A stretch of 64,000 nucleotides of DNA from Ajuga chamaepitys (GCA_958295605.1 OY282499.1:15811413-15875412), one strand, 5' to 3'. Numbered from the stretch's first letter, positions 34,230 through 46,535 are shown. Notes: generated by a model from the letters alone, not told the origin. Numbers and translations: made by a program.

Positions 34230-35337
34230 CTCAATCTTCTTAAGCTCAGACTCTAAACTAGCCTTCTTGCTGTTCTCCCAAGCTGCAATTGCCGATATGT
34301 TCTTCTCAGCCCTGTTAACATGTAATAAACAGATTTAGAATATAATTGTAATTCTATTTGCAGAGCCTTAAATTGTTACAAGTTTTTCTAATTGATTCTG
34401 CAGGAGTGACTTTGTTAAAGGAAAACAGGGGAAAAGAGAAAATAAGAAAGGAAAAGAAAACATCAAAAGGATGAGTAGTATCAGCTACAATATACAGTGA
34501 TTTGGCAGTTCAAGATTGATTATCAACCTTACAATATTAAGATCTAAAGCATGAATTAAAATCGAAAAAATATCTTGCATTATTTTGCATATTTCATAAA
34601 TTAGCTTTAAAACATAATATGTTCTCAGTTCCCTCAGTATATTTACAAAAAGAAGAAAAACAAAGAGACTCCAGAGAAAAAGAAAGGAAAAAGTGAGAAA
34701 AGCAAATAAGTAGATAGAGCCAAAGGAGCCTACTCCAATAATTTCATCGACAGAAATTATTAAAATATATTACACAAAATCAATTGTTAGACCCCCACCA
34801 ACCAAATATGGTACATGCTTAAATTATCACAAACCATAAAATGAGCTCAAGCCCATTCTAACATAAAGTTTCTGATACTCATATTTAAAGACCTGTATAG
34901 ATAATAACAGAGGATTTTCATCTTTAGACATTTTCTGCTCTTTATTCTCATGCATTGGTACTCATTCATGCCTTCTTAATTTTGAATGATAATTTTCTTT
35001 TAATTTTTGTCATTGTTCAAATTTCCTTTTTATAAATTAGCTAATTTTATATTAAAGTTCAAAAGACAATGAGCAGGGTGATGCTAAAGAGAGCACTTAC
35101 TTGTTTTCAGCTTTTGACTTCTCACTTTCTTCCCATGCTTTAATTAAAGACATCCTCTTTTCAGTGACTAGCCGGGCAAGAACAGCATCTGACAACAATA
35201 TTGAATTAATCAAGATTTTTGTGTATTTTTTCTATCAACTGTAAAAGAATTTCAACAAAAATGGAATAAAATATGTGTGCAAGTACCTCTATCTGTGGAA
35301 CCATCAGCTTTCTTCTCCTCGATTGCTTCTTCTTTAG
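34230..35337 (-). pseudogene. Three remorin exons with intact splice sites, captured in CACTA
   Basis: Minus strand. Exon a (35337-35287, 51 nt) reads AKEEAIEEKKADGSTDR. Exon b (35188-35101, 88 nt) reads AVLARLVTEKRMSLIKAWEE and ends SEKSKAENK. Exon c (34311-34230, 82 nt) reads AEKNISAIAAWENSKKASL and ends ESELKKIE. Each junction has AG/GT signals and the phases join without a frame break. This is the conserved Remorin_C coiled-coil region of the plasma-membrane remorin family. The first exon and the last exon (C-terminal coil and membrane anchor) are absent, and the block sits between CACTA arrays, so it is a gene fragment and not a whole gene. Intact splicing suggests recent capture. Confidence 0.85.
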
Positions 35338-36739
35338 CTATAGTCACACAAAGTTTTTACAAGTTACCAAAAGCTCAACTGGAATTCTTGGTCTCTTTTC
35401 TCATTGAACTTTTTTCCCTCATAAATTTAATTTTCGAATTAAAATTTTTAACCAGCAACAGAGAAAAAAGTGCGAAAAAATGATAAGGATGAAGAATTAT
35501 AAGCCAACATATAGCCATTAAAGACAATTTGGAATTCTTTAGTATATAAAAAAACAAATCAATTACATGAGAAAATATAATAGAAATCTTCCTTGACGTT
35601 TTATACATAGAAAAACAAAGAAAGTTATGAAAATAATCATAAAAACATGGCTAAAAAATCCAAGTATACGGAACTTAATTCAACATATATAAACCAGAAG
35701 ATAATGATTAAAAACTGATCTTATTTGTAGTTAAACAGACAGATATTTTCTCAAAAAAAAAAAAAAAAACAGACATTGAGACAGAGTAGAGGCAGAGTGA
35801 ATTACTTTAGACATTGTACAACCTCAAGTTTCCGGAGATATGCTAGCTTGGGTTATCCACTCTCTCCTTTGATCATTTCTCATCTCTTAATACTTATTCC
35901 AGCTGCAAGTGGAGCTTCCCGTGATTCGACTTCATGGCTAAAGCAAACGGGGTTATTTATTCATCCACAAGATATCCAGACTAGTGTTACTAATGTAATA
36001 TACACTCTATTGTGGTTTTACTGGGAAGTGAATATACCAAAATTGGCTACATAATGCTAAATTCGTTACTGAAGGAATATCAAGTTCAGTTTAAGATCAG
36101 TAAAACTTTGGAAAACTAGTCAATCCTCAGAAGCAGGAGAACTCCAGACATGGTTCATATACATCACCAAATCCAGATCTCCAACTTAAATAGGGAACTA
36201 CTATACAAATCTTCTCCAATCACTTGAGCATATAAGTGATCATAAGCAATATTTTACATTAACAAGTAATAGCTTAAAGAAAATATGAACATTAACAAGT
36301 AAATAGCTTAAAGAAAATATGAATCTGAACATTTAATGAAGCATTATAGTGGGCAGAATACACTTACTGGACTGAATTCTCCCATGGACTGAGTTGATTA
36401 CAGCCTTGAAAAATATTATCCTGTTAATTCCCTCTTAACTAGCTCAAGAATCTCAATAATCTGCAATAATATACAGAAAACACCCAATGCTGAGATTGTA
36501 AAATAGAACATTTAAAGTTTGATTATAAGACATAACAAATCAAGAGTCAAACACATTCATGGAAAGATGAGGCATTACCTGAAGAAAAGCTTTCAAAACC
36601 CATAGAAATGTCAGAATTATGGTCCAATTGTGGCAAATTCCACCTGAACAACTTATTTTTACCTAAAATTCGAACTGAGAAGTAAAGGAGGGAGCAACAA
36701 CTAGTAGTGAAGGGATGATGACAGACGACAACTAAATGG

Positions 36740-36960
36740 TGTTGTTTCACCATTTCTTCTTGGAAGAGAGACGGTGGGGCAGCGATAGAGACGGCGACGG
36801 CGAGGCGGAAGCTAGACAACAACGACGTGGCGGCGAAGAAGACGGCGACGACATGGCGGTGAGGAAGACGGCGACGACGGGCCGGCGAGGAAGACGGCGG
36901 ATGGTAGGGCAGTGGTGGAGCGACGATTTGGGGGAGAAACGGGGAAGGGTTTGATATTTC
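36740..36960. other. GC-rich island in CACTA interior
   Basis: An abrupt GC-rich stretch with repeated GACGGCGACGACATGGCGGTG-like units (ACGGCGACGA, GGCGAGGAAGACGGCG). Frames on both strands are low-complexity. It may be the leader or first-exon region of a captured gene, or a simple repeat; no family is recognised. Confidence 0.4.
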
Positions 36961-37019
36961 TCTCTCAAAGTAAGATGGGCGAAAAACATTGTGATTGCTC
37001 TTAACATACTAACAATTTT

Positions 37020-38400
37020 AATTAGGTTTATTTAAATTTAAATTAAAAGAAAATGATATTGTGATGTTTTAGGGAAAACCGTCACCTAATGTAATAAAAT
37101 AATTTTAAAATTAAAAAAAAAATGATATTGTGACGTTTTAGGGAAAAACGTCACCTAATGTAATAAAATAATTTTAAAATTAAAAGAAAATGATATTATG
37201 ACGTTTTAGGGGAAAGTGTCACCTAATGTAATAAAGTAATTTTAAAATTAAAAGAAAATGATATTGTGACGTTTTACGGGTAAACGTCGCCTAATGTAAT
37301 AAAGTAATTTTTAAATTAAAAGAAAATGATATTGTGACGTTTTAGGGGACAACGTCACAAAATGTATTATAAGTAATTCTAAAATTAAAAGAAAATGATA
37401 TTGTGACGTTTTAGGGAAAAGCGTCACATAATGTAATAAAGTAATTTTTAAAATTAAAAGAAAATGATATTGTGACGTTTTAGGGAAAAACGCCACAAAA
37501 TGTAATAAAGTAATTTTAAAATTAAAAGAAAATGATATTGTGACGTTTTAGGGGACAACGTCACAAAATGTATTATAAGTAATTCTAAAATTAAAAGAAA
37601 ATGATATTGTGACGTTTTAGAGGAAAACGTCACAAAATGTATTATAAGTAATTCTAAAATTAAAAGAAAATGATATTGTGACGTTTTAGGAAAAAAACGT
37701 CACATAATGTAATAAAGTAATTCTTAAAATCAAAAGAAAATGATATTGTGACGTTTTAGGGAAAAACGTCACATAATGTAATAAAGTAATTTTTAAAATT
37801 AAAAGAAAATGATATTGTGACGTTTTTGTAATAAAGTAATTTTAAAATTAAAAGAAAATGATATTGTGACGTTTTAGGGGACAACGTCACATAATGTAAT
37901 AAAGTAATTTTAAAATAAAAAAAGAAAATGATATTGTGACATTTTAGGGGAAAACGTCACATAATGTAATAAATTAATTGTATAATTAAAAAGAAAATGA
38001 TATTGTGACGTTTTAGGGGAAAACGTCACATAATGTAATAAAGTAATTTTAAAATTAAAAAAAAAATGATATTGTGACGTTTTAGGGGACAACGTCACAT
38101 AATGTAATAAAGTAATTTTAAAATTAAAAGAAAATGATATTGTGACCTTTTAGGGGAAAATGTCACATAATGTAATAAAATAATTTTAAAATAAAAAAGA
38201 AAATGATGTTGTGACGATTTAGGGGAAAACGTCACATAATGTAATAAAGTAATTTTTAAGTTAAAAGAAAATGACATTGTGTTAGGGAAAAACGTCACAT
38301 AATGTAATAAAGTGATTTTTAATAAAAGAAAGTGATATTGTGACGTTTTAGGGGAAAACATCACAAAATGTATTATGAGTAATTCTAAAATTAAAAGAAA
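37020..38400. repeat. Right subterminal array of the CACTA element: about 20 units of about 68 bp
   Basis: Each unit reads roughly GATATTGTGACGTTTTAGGG, then GAAAACGTCACATAATG, then a TAATAAAGTAATTTTAAAAT spacer. GTGACGTTTT and AAAACGTCAC are inverted copies around a 4-6 bp centre, so each unit can form a hairpin. The TGACGT core is also a bZIP-type site. Units are nearly identical, pointing to recent amplification. Small open frames here are artefacts of the repeat. Confidence 0.93.
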
Positions 38401-38940
38401 ATTAAGAAAAACGTCACTAATATACACTATTTTGAGACGTATTTAGAAAAAGGTCACAAAATAATGTCTCATTTTGAGACGTTTCTAAAAAAACGTCACT
38501 AATATATATCCTTTTGAGACGTTCTTGATAAATGTCACAAAATAATGTAATATTTTGAGACATTTAAGAAAAATGCCACTAATATACATTATTTTGGGAC
38601 GTATTTACAAAAAGGTCACAAAATAATGTCTCATTTTGAGACGTTTCTAAAAAATGGTCACTAATATATATCCTTTTGAGACGTTCTTGAGAAACGTCAC
38701 AAAATATGTAACATTTTGAGACATTTAAGAAAAACGTCACTAATATACACTATTTTGGGACATATTTACAAAAAGGTCACAAAATAATGTCTCATTTTGA
38801 GACGTTTCTAAAAAACCGTCACAAATAGTATACCATTTAGAGACGTTTTAAAAAAAATGTCACACAATAATTTATTTGGGACAATATGTGCAAAACGTCC
38901 CAAAAAGCAACCTATTTGAGACGATTTCAAAATCGTCTCA
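38401..38940. repeat. Second right subterminal repeat type
   Basis: About eight degenerate units of ACGTCACTAATATA / TTTTGAGACGTTTCTAAAAA, a composition distinct from the adjacent 68-bp array but closer to the left-end array (TCTCAAAA). Confidence 0.85.
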
Positions 38941-38980
38941 AAATAAATCGTCCCTAATTCCCTTATTTGTTGTAGTGGAT

Positions 38981-39810
38981 GTTATTTCGCCTGTGTGACA
39001 TGTACCGATGGAGTTGGAATAGAAAATGGGAATACTATTTTGAATATGATTCATTGATAGATGATTTTTTTTTCTTCAGTTGGGATCCTCGAGTCCAAGA
39101 TCTCTTTACCACTCTTAATATTCCACTATTAAAACTACATCGTTTTGCTGAAAATATTTATTTTCCAAAATTGTAAACACTCTCATCAAGTACAAAACGA
39201 TGTAGTTTAATTGTGAGACAAAAATGGTGTGAAAATTGCCTATATGATTTTACCTACAAGTAGCATTATTACTGGAAATATGTTTGGTCTTGCATAGTCA
39301 TGTGCTTCGCGTCTTTAGACAAATTCAAGAACATAATTAGCGGTGAGGGATTTGTACTTGAAAAGTGAGATGTATATAAGGGTGGAGTTTTTCTCAAGAT
39401 TTTGAACTACAAAAGGAGTTATTTATATAAATAAATTGGGCCTCTTCTTTATTAGTGTAACATTATCAATATATTAGACATATAGATGATTAATGAATTT
39501 GCGTAGCTAGCTAAAATACTATTTTCAGCTCGATCGATATTTTAGATGAACTAGATTATATGAATTTTGACCTAAAGCACTATAAAATTCAATAGGCCGG
39601 AATCTATGAAATAATATCTTGACGGAATACGAGCTAACCCAAAAATCTTGATATGTTCTAAGGTGAGTTGAGCTTATTAGTTTTCGGTTTGATAGAACAT
39701 GACCTACCCTATCCCGACGATGGTGTTGGCCTCATAGGCTGAGCCGTCCGAATTGCCACCTTTACTCATACAGTCGTCATACGCATCCCACAACCACCTT
39801 TTATTTACTG

Positions 39811-39867
<57 letters not shown>

Positions 39868-39963
39868 ATATATTATGTATTTATTATCAAATTTAATATG
39901 TTACCCCGCAATATATAATAGGTATAATATTTTCTATATGCAATAGAGACACTTTAAATTTTA

Positions 39964-40003
<40 letters not shown>

Positions 40004-40324
40004 TTAGTAATTTATCTCAACATATTTTATAAAGGATAATGTTGAATTTTTATTTAAATATTAAACTTAATATATGTAAGTTTTATTACTAAGTGTATAT
40101 TAGCGTTAGTCGGTGGTTCTTTGTTTATTGGTCCCTCTAACGACAAGTGTCTAGCTCCACTACCTTCATAGTTATGTGTGTGTGTGTACACATAATAGTG
40201 GTATGGAACCAGCTAGCAGGTTTTTTTTATAAAAAACTATTCGCTAATGTTTTAAAGTTCACCATTCTTCCTACTAACAAAATTAATTTTTTTGTAACTA
40301 TCTTTTAAGTTGTTTCTCTTTTTC

Positions 40325-40358
<34 letters not shown>

Positions 40359-40915
40359 GGATTTTTCACAAACCATTATCTTCCAACTTTGTAGCTTCAA
40401 TCACACTACTCCATCTTTATTCAAATTCATCGGGTGACTCAGAATACAAAGTTGGAACATAATAGTTGGTGAAAATCCACAAAACAAATATTACAAAGAA
40501 ATATGGATAGCAGAGAAACACTGACATCAGGTGACTCAAAATACAATTAAAGTTGGGGAAAATGCGAAAAGAAAAAAAAATGGGATAGGAGAAAAGCTGA
40601 TTATGTTAATTGAGGAAAATTCGCGAAAATCTATGGAAAATATATATAACGTGTTGTTAGTGGAATGAAATTTGGAGAGATATATTGAAAATGTATAAAA
40701 GAAAATATAGGATAGTGGAAAAAACTGATTTGATTAGTGGTGTAAAATTTGTGGAAATCTATGAAAAATGTATGTATGGAATATCCACAAGAAAAAAATA
40801 GTTTAGGATAGTGGAAAAAACTTACTTTGTTAACAGAAAAAAATAACGGTAGGATAGTGGAAAAACTGATTTTGTTAGTGCAAGAAAATCGTGGAAACTA
40901 TATTATGTTAGTGGA
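38981..40915. other. Intergenic with microsatellites and degenerate repeats
   Basis: No gene. Contains (AT)n at 39813-39862 and 39970-39999, a 31-bp T run at 40326-40356, and between about 40550 and 40910 four to five degenerate copies of GGATAGTGGAAAAACTGATT followed by TTGTTAGTG. Confidence 0.7.
39813..39862. repeat. (AT)n microsatellite
   Basis: About 25 uninterrupted AT units; a second run of about 15 units lies at 39970-39999. Confidence 0.95.
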
Positions 40916-42355
40916 TGGTATACGTATTTATGCATGCTTATTAGGTTGATTTAAGTGTTCATTTAATGATATTTTCATGCATAATTGACCGTATATTGTT
41001 TATATTTGTATTATTGAGAAATTTGACGTTGTTTGACTTGTTTTAAAGTTATTTGGGTAAATCTAAATCGAAAAGATGAACTCGACTGAAGATGGACAAA
41101 GAAACAAGTCTAAAACGAAGCAAAATTGAGTCAAGCATGAGAAAGCCGTGCTCGGTCGAGATAATCAGTCTCGGCCGAGATAAAAGTATTATGAAAAGTT
41201 ATATTTCAACTGGAGAGGTATCTCGGTCGAGACAACCTTTCTCGATCGAGAATTTGATACATGACTCTCGACTGAGACGAACCTTCTCGGCCGAGACACA
41301 AAGCCGATTTACACAGTAATTTGCTCGAAGATTACCTTTTCAAGCCCAACTCAAGCCCACTTCATCCCCATCTATATAAAGAAAACCCCAAGTCTGAAAA
41401 GGAGAATTTTCGATGGACTCTGAAGCTTGGACTTGGGGATTCCAGAGAGCACGAAGAATCAAGATTCATCGTCTCGGGTTTTTCTAGTTTAATTTTCATG
41501 TCTTTCATTATTACATTGTTTTTTACCATCGCTATGATCGGCTAAGTTTCTTTATTTCCGTCTTTGACTGATGTTAAACCCTAGGAGGATGTTTTTGTAG
41601 TTCTTACAGTAATTATTTGACTGAATTATAATCTGGAATTATTTATGTTATTCAGTTTATTTCTATCTTTTATGAGTTTTGTTATTTGGATTGATCAACC
41701 AGGTAGTAATCATATAATCGTTGTTAGGCCATAAATCGTAATTCGTAATTATTACTAAATTATGTCTACGAGTAGCATATAGTGAATTCATTCGTTAGGA
41801 TAACATAAGTCGCGGTCACTTGTATCGAGCTTGTGAGTAAAACACCATACCTATCCCGTTTCCCTGGTATCTTATGCGTTAGGTTAACAGTATTTTAGAG
41901 ATCGTATCCTAAGACCACTTAATCGGATATATTAATTGCATAGCGTACTTGTGATTAATTACACCTTAAGGGGTAACAAGGTTAGCATAGCGTACTTGTC
42001 AATTCTTGAGGGTAGGGGTTTCAGAACTAATTTGTCAAATAGTTGCATTAATTACAAGGATAATCCAGAGTAGGGGGATACTAGGTCAAATGCGGGAATA
42101 CCTTCTTATATTTGAATCATCTTTGAATTACTAGTTTACTTGTTATCTGCAATAGTTACTTAATTCCAATCAACTCACCCCATACTTTACTATATATATT
42201 ATTACTATAATTTGCATAATTAAGATAAATACATAAACATAATTAGTTTCCCTGTTCCCTATGGGATCGACCCTGACTTACCCTTTCTACTATTTAGAAG
42301 AGGAAAACTAGGTATAAATAAATAACTAATTTGATTGCACCCGACAGTGCGGTCA
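40916..42355 (+). repeat. 5' LTR of Gypsy element C
   Basis: TGGTATACGTATTTATGCAT to ...GTGCGGTCA, 1440 bp. It has the palindrome cluster at 41150-41296, then a possible TATA region (CTATATAAAG near 41371). Confidence 0.85.
41150..41296 (+). repeat. Three palindrome pairs (TCTCGGCCGAGA type) in LTR C
   Basis: Copies start at 41150 (GCTCGGTCGAGA), 41169 (TCTCGGCCGAGA), 41221 (TCTCGGTCGAGA), 41240 (TCTCGATCGAGA), 41266 (TCTCGACTGAGA) and 41285 (TCTCGGCCGAGA). Partners are always 19 bp apart; pairs are 71 and 45 bp apart. Confidence 0.9.
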
Positions 42356-42361
42356 TAATTT

Positions 42362-42378
42362 TGGCGCCATTGCCGGGA
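42362..42378 (+). promoter_or_regulatory. Primer binding site of element C (tRNA-Asp type)
   Basis: TGGCGCCATTGCCGGGA, one mismatch from the plant tRNA-Asp complement, six bases after the LTR end. Confidence 0.8.
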
Positions 42379-42483
42379 ATGGTTGAAATTAATGACCTTT
42401 TTCTATATTAACCATTATTAGTTTTATTTTTTTTCTTTATATATACTTGACACTTGTTCCTTTGCATCTTATTATAGCTGTGA

Positions 42484-43139
42484 ATGAGAACTTGTTCACA
42501 CGGTAGCAAAAATATGCAATTCGACCCAAATATTACTCGAAGAGATCGAGTTCTGAGGAAACAAGCGAGAGAGGTTCAAGAGGAAATTGAAACGTTATAT
42601 TCTGACACTGTAACCATCTCATCTGAATCAGAAAGCGAACAAATAGACGTGGCAGAAGAGAAGTCTATGAAAGAATTGGCTAATACTGGTGCTACTCACC
42701 AATCCTTATGCATCACTTTCCCTAACTTGGGAGAGAACACCACGTTTGAACTGAAATCTGGGTTAATCCACCTTTTGCCCCCATTCCATGGCCTCTTGGG
42801 CGAGGATCCCCACAAACATCTGAACGAGTTCCACACTGTATGTTCGAGTATAACGTCTACTACTGTTAGTGAAGAGGCAATCAAAATACGGGCTTTCCAC
42901 GTCTCTTTAAAGATTTAGCCAAGGATTGACTCTACTATCTTCCCCCAGCTTCCATCACTACGTGGGAGGAGATGGAGAGACAATTATTGAAAAAATATTT
43001 TCTTACATCTAGAGCAACGAACCTTAGAAAGGAGATAAGTGGAGCTCGACAAATGCACAACGAGAATTTGTATGAGCATTGGGAGCGGTTTAAGAAACTG
43101 GTAGTAAGTTGTCCACAACATCAGATAACCAATCAATTG
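42484..43139 (+). pseudogene. Element C gag, N-terminal half, frameshifted
   Basis: The frame from 42484 (MRTCSHGSKN) runs to 42918 and contains SMKELANTGATHQSLCITF, FELKSGLIHLLPPFHG and EEAIKIRAF. A frameshift near 42895 moves the rest (DLAKDWLYYLPPASITTWEE, LYEHWERFKKLVVSCPQHQI) to another frame, which stops at 43137-43139. At IRAF it keeps the arginine that is a TGA in element A. The gag is an incomplete pseudogene. Confidence 0.87.
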
Positions 43140-45978
43140 TGACAAACAGGGTTTACGGTCACGAAAACACGCTTAGAATAGAGATTTCATCGTATATTTG
43201 AATATTCTAAGCTCTCGTCTGTCATATCATTCATATTTTCTTTCTCTCATCGAAAAAATTCTATTTTTGAGCATTTTGTAGGTAAAACAAGTGTAAAAAG
43301 AGACGGCGAGTAGAAGAGAGACAAAGAAAACAAGAAAAAACCCGAAGTCTAAAGAAACGAGTCAATTCTGGGTCGTGCACGGTCACGACCATGCAAGTCC
43401 TTAAGACCGTGCATGGCCCGTACGCAATCCCAATGCGGTTACCAAATGGAGCTTATTCGCTCTTTGGTCATGTGTGGTAGTAAATGAAGTCAACATGGGA
43501 TATTTCTTCCTCAAACACTTGGTGTAATATGTCATTCCATATGATACGGCGTGCGTAGTCGGAGATTTGATCACACGCATTCTCATTGCAGTTGGTATGG
43601 CACCACTCCCTATCGAGAAGCGCAGGGACCCACAAAGCTCACCAAGGAAGATCTTATAGTCTTTGGGATGACCAAGAAGAGTCGAAAACGACCTCATTAA
43701 GCTTAACTTTGAAGCCCAAAGAAAAATGGTGCTCCCGAACTACCTCCTCACCTACCTTGACATTGATGAAAATTGGGAAATGCTGGCTAGGATTGGAGAT
43801 GATGAAGTAGGTGAGGAAGACCATTAGAGGGCCGGAGTTGGCCCGTCAAGCCCCAACTAAGTCGGTACCATACACTCTCCCTATGTCTTTAATTTCTTAT
43901 TTAATTTCTTTATGTTATAGGACATTTTAGTTGGTGGGAGAGTGCATTTTAACAAATCGATTTTTAGTTGCATGCTTTAGGATTGTTCAACTTGAAATAA
44001 GGGATAGGATGGAACATGAGAATAGTTATGATTCCTTCTTTGACTACTCAATCATGACATGTTTGGTGACCTTGCATAAATGTAGAATTTTGTGCTTGCT
44101 ATTGAAGGAATTGCTTGTTGATGCATGTGTTTATAAACTCCTCCACAACTTGAGCTTGGGAAGTTTGCTCAAGTTTGTGGGGAGGAAGGAGTGATTACTG
44201 TTATATATTCTTGACGAGGATGCTCCTCATTGTTGATTGATTATATTGTGACCATGATCTATGCCACCCTTCCATCATCATGTTTTATGCTTTATGCTTT
44301 ATGCTTTATGCTTTATGCTTTACTTGAATAAGTGCACTTGAAGGGATTTTGGTTGAGGAACTCCGTTTTGTGTGAATAATGAAAAAATTGGAAGAGTCTA
44401 CTTGTGTTGTGAAAAGAAGAAAAATTGAAATCTCTAAGAAGGATTGAGCAATAAAAACTAGAGAGTTCCTTACCTAATTCAATACAAAAGTGGAATTGCA
44501 ATTCTTTTAGTAGGGAGAATTTTGGCATAATAAATAGGACTAGAAGTGTGAAAATAAAATAGCTTACCCCGACGTCTTGTTGCTTGTGGGCATCAATTTA
44601 ATTCCAAAACACACACTACACGACAAAGGATGTTGAGAGAAACCTAGAATGCATTAGCCGTAGGTGGAAAAATAAAGGAGATGTAGGAGGAGTAATAAGG
44701 TGGATTAGGTCGCTGGACAAGGTCATTGCATTTATTTATTGTACTACATCCTAGTAAACATTCATGAACTCTAGCCATTCAGTCGAGCATTAAAAAAAAA
44801 ATTACGTTGTATGAAATATAAGAAAAAAAAAAAAAAGCTCAAGGAAATTGATCGAGTACGAAATCATTGTAAATATTGTAAAAACTCGAAAAGAGTCTTG
44901 TTTGATAAGTACAATATTGCTAGGATGACAAATTTATCTTTCTAGACTAAGCCCGGTGGAAAAAAGAGAAATAGGGAGATAAAATAAAAATCAGTTGGCT
45001 CGAGGGAGAAAAGAGCCGCATCACCCACACCGGGTGAGTGCGTGGCCTCTTCCTCAAAAGGAACTGAGCTAAATCGCCTATGGTTAAGAATTTTGAAAAA
45101 TAGCAATTAATCCAAGGTCACACACATTAGCACGTTTTGGGAGAGAAGTGGAGAGCTTCTAGTGCTTAACTTAGGGGGAAAGTGAAATTAAAATAGAACT
45201 TGTTCTCCTAAGTCTTAAGCCCTCATATTTCTCTACTCTCTTGCAAATCACTTGTTTCAAAACTTTAATTAGGTAAGTGTGGTGCACTAAAAAGTTAAAA
45301 AAGTTGATTACCTAAAAGAGATCTTCATTAGTAATGTGGACCTCCAATGACTCTACGAATCCGTTTTCTCTTCGTGCTTAATTGTTAATTTGCTCGGGGA
45401 CAAGTAAAGCTTAAGTTTGTGAGGATGATGAACGTCAAAATTATCATTTTTCTTGCACTTTTCACGTTCATATTTTGTAAGGAATTATGTGTAATTGCTA
45501 TGTTCATGTGTAATTTTGTGTTTTATTGCATTGTCGGGTTGGTTTTCCTTTTTAATATGATTTGATGCGCTTTCGGGTGTTTTTTAGTCGTATTTTGAAG
45601 GTTAGAAAACTCGGAAGAATTTAGAAGATCATTCGAGTCAATTTTCACACTCCGGCACACATCTTGAGGCCCAAATGGACCTAAAATGGATCAGGGTTAG
45701 GCCCAAACTGAAGATCATCAAGCCACGAGAAAATTTCGTGAAGAAATCGGGTCGAGAAGATGGATAGAAAAGCCCCAAATTGAAGAAGGACGAAGACAAG
45801 AGCGATCGCATATGCTTCATATTCCAGCCCGCAAATCGAGGCTCAAATAAACTCGAATCAGATCCAAGACGAAAACCATGAAGGGGTCAGGTTGACAAAA
45901 CAAGAGGAAGGGCTCCGAGACGGCGATGGAAGACGGAAGCATGAAGTAGGGACTGAACCGGACAAACAGCCGCAGGCC

Positions 45979-46070
45979 CTGCCGGACCGGCAGGACCGCC
46001 AACAGTTTGTCTAGTATCGAACCATGATTTTAGCCGCCAACACTACCGGCGGCTGCCGGACCGACGGCAG
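45979..46070 (+). repeat. CTGCCGG/CCGGCAG palindromes in LTR E
   Basis: CTGCCGGACCGGCAG (45979-45993) is a perfect 7-bp inverted repeat around one base. CTGCCGGACCGACGGCAG (46053-46070) is a diverged copy 74 bp downstream. Between them GCCGCC and GGCGGC (46033-46053) are also inverted copies. Confidence 0.75.
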
Positions 46071-46483
46071 GCCCGGCGTCGGTTCTGGCAGTTCGTGGGC
46101 CGGCCTCCCCTATTTCGCGTAGTTTTCTTTTTTTTTTTTTTTTATCGTAACTTCTTCGTTCGAGCTCAGATTCGAGTGATTCAAGCAGCAACGCATAGCC
46201 AAGTCGAAAACCTACAACTTTCATGTTTGACCGCGAGCCAACTCATCCCAGAACTCGCATGAAGATCGAGTAGAGTGCACAAAGGAGGGTTCGACCAACA
46301 ACTTATAATCCTTTGTGTTTTAAATTGCTTTTGACTATTTTACCTTACTTATGAGGGACCTTTTTAAGAAGATTTTTATCCTTGTATGTGTGGGGAGTGG
46401 GTGTGTATGAATAACCCCTCCTCCTTTATTCCAAACATATTGTGAATCATTCAACAATTTTCATATTCAAGTAGAATTTTAAT

Positions 46484-46485
<2 letters not shown>

Positions 46486-46532
<47 letters not shown>
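46486..46532 (+). repeat. (CT)n microsatellite
   Basis: About 23 uninterrupted CT units within LTR E. Confidence 0.95.

Positions 46533-46535
<3 letters not shown>

Larger units (their letters stand above)
32364..38977. mobile_element. Non-autonomous CACTA element carrying host gene fragments
   Basis: Left end CACTACAACAAATAAGGAAA; right end read backwards CACTACAACAAATAAGGGAA, continuing in inverted agreement for 27 bp. The 3-bp target duplication GAT is at 32361-32363 and 38978-38980. Subterminal arrays occupy 32450-33000 and 37020-38940. The interior (33000-37020) has no transposase but carries remorin exons (34230-35337, minus), a reductase-like first exon (33908, plus) and other gene-like pieces. 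Transposition would need a transposase from elsewhere. Confidence 0.93.
40916..43139 (+). mobile_element. Gypsy (Athila-like) element C: 5' LTR and truncated gag
   Basis: LTR 40916-42355, then primer site TGGCGCCATTGCCGGGA (42362-42378), then gag from 42484. Gag is close to that of A (FELKSGLIHLLPPFHGL, GEDPHKHLNEF). Similarity stops near 43139, where unrelated DNA begins, so everything after the first half of gag is lost. Confidence 0.88.

Noticed and set aside
37311..38427. Open frames with repeated HYVTFSPKTSQYHF peptides
   Set aside because: They are translations of the 68-bp CACTA subterminal repeat; the frame stays open only because of repeat composition.
44278..44322. TTTATGC tandem repeat as a structured element
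   Set aside because: A simple seven-base microsatellite of about six units with no further structure.
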